Source: Mixophyes australis
Taxonomy: Eukaryota > Chordata > Amphibia > Anura > Limnodynastidae
NCBI GenBank assembly: GCA_036250195.1
Contig: JAVHZZ010000002.1
Location: forward strand, 67,896,205-67,960,204
DNA length: 64,000 nucleotides
Direction: 5' to 3'
The notes under the pieces are model-generated. The model ran no database searches and was not told the origin of the DNA. It saw only the letters and a list, made by a program, of their open reading frames with translations. The position numbers and the translations under genes were made by a program. This document shows positions 60,940-64,000 of the stretch, piece after piece (position 1 is the stretch's first letter; the number at the start of each line of letters is the position of its first letter).

Positions 60940-62520
60940 AGTTGAGGAGTACATTATCCCACATCATTTCCTTGTTCAGCAGTCCCAGACTACTACAAAA
61001 GCACCAAATAATTTACTGTATCTCCAGCTACTGCCCTATTTCTCTCCTCCCCTTTGCCTCCAAACTATTTGAGAAAATACTGTACAAACGCCTGTCTTAT
61101 TTTCTCTCCTCTTACTTCATTCTCGACTCTCTGCAATCCGTCTCTAACACTCCACTGAAACTGCTCCCGCAAAAGTGACAGAAGATCTACTTACTGCAAA
61201 GTCTAAGGTTGTTTTTCCATACTCATTCTCCTGTACCTCTCTGCTGCAATTGACACTGTTGATCACCCTCTCCTCCTATACACCTTTCACAGCATTCACA
61301 GTTCTTTCCTGGTTGACTTCCTACCTATCGAACCACTCCTTTAGTGTTACTACATCTGGCACATCCTCCCCTCCAGTTCCACTATATGTTGGGGTCTCAC
61401 AAGGCCCTGTTCTTCACCCTTTACTTTTTTCATTGTACAACTCTTCTCTTGGGGCACTAATTTGCTCATTCAGCCTCCATTACCACCACTACACTGATGA
61501 CACCCAAATCTATATCTCTTCTCCTGACCTGTCCCCTTCTGCATTATTTTGTGTAACCAACTGTCTTTCAGCTATTTCCACATGAATGACACAGCGCTAA
61601 CTAAAGCTCAACATGTCCATAACAGGGTTTATTATCCTCCCTCCTGTTAGAGTCACCACCTCCTCTCAAATCTCCCTCACTGTCAATAACACCACAATTT
61701 CCTCAGTCTCCCAAGCCTGCTGCCTTGGTGTTACACTTGACTCTGCTCTCTGCTTTATTTCTTCCATCCAGACTCTCTCCCAGTCCTGTCAACTCCACCT
61801 TAAAAACATTTCCAGAATACGCCCCTTTTCTTACTCAACATGCTACCAAAACTAATATCCATTCTTTCATCATCTCCCGTCTTGACTACTCAACCTTCTG
61901 CTATCTGGCATTCCCAACACCCATATATTCACGCTTCAATCCATCCTAAATGCCTCTATAAGACTGATCTTCCTCTCTCACCGCTCCACATCTGCTGCAC
62001 CACTTTGAAAATCCCTACACTGGCTCCCTGTGTCCTCCAGAATCCAATTCAAATTACTCCCCCTCACCTACAAAGCCTCAACAACACCACCCCTTATCAC
62101 AAATCTCAAATAAAAATACTCTCCATATGCCCTCTTAGAACTACCTGTGACCTACTCCTTGTCTTGTCTCTGGTAACCACCTCTCACTCCTGCCTACAAG
62201 ACTTCTCCCGTGCTGCTCTCTAGCTATGTAATTCCCTACCAATCAGGCTTTCCCTCAGCATTCAAATCTATACTATTCACACTAATACACCCTCACCACA
62301 ATGCCAATCTCCATTTTGAGCCACACTCGCTCCTCTTGCTTTAGCTGTGCCCTCTTCTACTCAGAATGTGAACTGTCTAATGGGGAGGATCCTCCAAGCC
62401 CTTTGTTTTAATGACTACATTTATTTTGTCTGCCTTGTATGTCCCTGATTTATGTATATCCTGCTTCCCCTGTCTTTCCTCTACAGAGCTGCGGAGAACT
62501 GTGTCGTCTTATAATAATAT
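60940..62520 (+). pseudogene. L2-like LINE ORF2 (RT to 3' end), decayed
   Basis: PISLLPFASKLFEKILYKRL and ILDSLQS (RT start), SWLTSYLSNHSFSVTTSGTS, VGVSQGPVLHPLLFSLYNSS, YTDDTQIYISSPDLSPS (catalytic box, normally YADD), NNTTISSVSQACCLGVTLD, then the LHWLPVSSRIQF-type C-terminus and a 3' UTR. Stops and frameshifts throughout. Confidence 0.8.
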
Positions 62521-62943
62521 CTTAATGTTTTTCCTTTTTTTTATTTATGCTGGATGGCAAAAGGTGTTGGGAATCCTGTGTGATTCATAATTTACTTCCA
62601 ATGCCCCTGTAGATCACAAACTGTGAATATGACCTTTATTTTTGTCATACCCTCTAAATATCAGTAGGAAACTGTTACCACTGAAATTAAATTACTGATA
62701 CATAATTGGAAACTTGCAATTGACATCCAATTTATGGTCTCATTTCTTGTTACTTTGACCTTGAACTATGATTGTTACATAGCAATTATGAATAAGTGTG
62801 GATATGTATACTATAAAGTATATCGCACTATAAAATAACTTTACAGGTTTCAGTTGCAGTCCATGCTAAATTGTTATCTTGTAAAAATGCATTATTAAAT
62901 TGACATACTTCTTAAGTATGTATCACCACTGCCAACACTGCCA

Positions 62944-62949
<6 letters not shown>

Positions 62950-62989
<40 letters not shown>
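62950..62989. repeat. (CA)n(TA)n microsatellite, left side of solo LTR
   Basis: Dinucleotide run interrupted by the LTR at 62990; continues at 63594. Confidence 0.85.
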
Positions 62990-62992
<3 letters not shown>

Positions 62993-63590
62993 AACAAAAC
63001 ACCCCTTTCTCATGGCACTTTTGTCACCTTCTGTTGCAAGAATACCCAGTAGACATCAGCAACACAAAACTTCTTGTTTTAAATCAAACATATTTATTGT
63101 TGGCATCACAATAAATAACACTTCTGTCAGGATGACACCAGCAAGCAATACCTTTACTTGCACCTCCTGGTGACCCTAAACACTAACTAGACATAGCCCA
63201 GCTCACTACTGACTGGCCAACTAGTTCAGCGTCAGTCACCCCTGACAAGAGCACAACTCCAGGATTAAATACAGATGTCTACTCCCACAGGCTTGGAATG
63301 ACTGACAGGCGACACTCCCACCTTGTCTTTAAAGGATGGCTCCTCAGGTGTTCTGTAACGCCTAACCAGCACAGCCACCCCTATCAGCTCTGTGGATACA
63401 AACACGTTAAAGCATGCAAGTAAATTACTTTTTACATTTACTTTACAACATGTCTCTGACCTGTACATTACTGAACTTAAGCCCAGTGCTACACCTGCAT
63501 ATAACTTGGTCTGCAGCCTTTTACCTGCAGACAGTTAGCACCATAGCTAATTCCACTATTAGAGGCCTGTGGAAAACCACTCCCATTGCC

Positions 63591-63593
<3 letters not shown>
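62990..63593 (-). mobile_element. Solo LTR inserted in a TA run
   Basis: Minus strand reads TGTGGCAATGGGAG..TTTTGTTACA. A tatttaatc box near 63268 and an AATAAA near 63101-63106 fit U3-R-U5 order on the minus strand. TA repeats on both sides hide the target duplication. Confidence 0.6.

Positions 63594-63633
<40 letters not shown>
63594..63633. repeat. (TA)n microsatellite, right side of solo LTR
   Basis: About 20 TA units. Confidence 0.9.
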
Positions 63634-63636
<3 letters not shown>

Positions 63637-63639
63637 GTG

Positions 63640-64000
63640 CGCTATGAAAGAGTGAGAGAGGTAGAGCTGTACCCATCAGGACCTCTAATATCAAAAATGT
63701 CAAAAGGTTTTATTTCACTCTAAATTTTATTGTCAACAATATAAAGTATAAAGCAAAATATTAAAGAGTTGCAGAGAGTTGGAGTATATAATCAGCAAAA
63801 AGCAATTGTTCCAAACATGTCTTTGGCATGATCTTGTATTACATATTATACAGCTTCAATGGAAACAAATCAACCAAACCAGCACTCTCAAAGCTAACCA
63901 ATAAAAAGAAAGAGATAGGAAGAAGAGAAGAGAGCGTGAAAGAGGGAAAATAAAGAGGAGCAAGGTAAATTTCTTGAGATGCTATAAACTTCTTTAACTA
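63640..64000. other. Unassigned right edge
   Basis: AT-rich, no recognised domain. Confidence 0.4.

Overview
The window is vertebrate nuclear DNA, most likely from an anuran amphibian. The case for a frog is inference: spliced type II keratin genes, V-SINE elements with the "gcgctatataaataa" type 3' tail, many L2-like LINE ends, DIRS-type and Gmr1-type retrotransposons, and many non-autonomous hAT elements. No species can be named from the sequence alone.

Two complete type II (basic) keratin genes lie in tandem on the minus strand. Keratin A has coding exons from 53736 down to 48521 and encodes 557 aa. Keratin B runs from 36547 down to 27208 and encodes 495 aa. Each has nine coding exons. 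Exons 2 to 8 are 209, 61, 96, 165, 126, 221 and 35 bp in both genes, which is the standard type II keratin layout, and every intron has GT..AG ends. TATA boxes lie just upstream. Heads and tails differ: A is Gly/Ser rich, while B is His/Gly/Ser rich with an HGQ-repeat tail ending in Cys. Both products should pair with type I keratins to build epithelial intermediate filaments.

The rest is mostly mobile DNA. 1-955: 340-bp satellite plus the end of a hAT-like element. 3000-7700: decayed DIRS-like tyrosine-recombinase retrotransposon (minus). 9180-10240: L2-like LINE pieces. 10721-15919: nearly complete LTR retrotransposon whose pol order is protease, integrase, reverse transcriptase, RNase H (Gmr1-like), with a SCAN-like gag, inserted in an L2-like LINE with a 4-bp target duplication. 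16700-23230: LINE relics, V-SINEs, hAT MITEs and a poly(A) retro-insertion. 23475-25945: 2.5-kb hAT-like element full of tandem repeats. 37000-48300 (between the keratin genes): an L1/Tx1-like ORF1 piece, two dead Tc1-like elements and a second, deleted gypsy copy. 54500-64000: hAT MITE, Helitron-like element, a hAT inside a hAT with a 1.7-kb minisatellite, an L2-like LINE and a solo LTR.

No tRNA, rRNA, CRISPR or operon structure was seen. The most notable biology is the Gmr1-like element (domain order and SCAN-like gag) and the histidine-rich keratin B.
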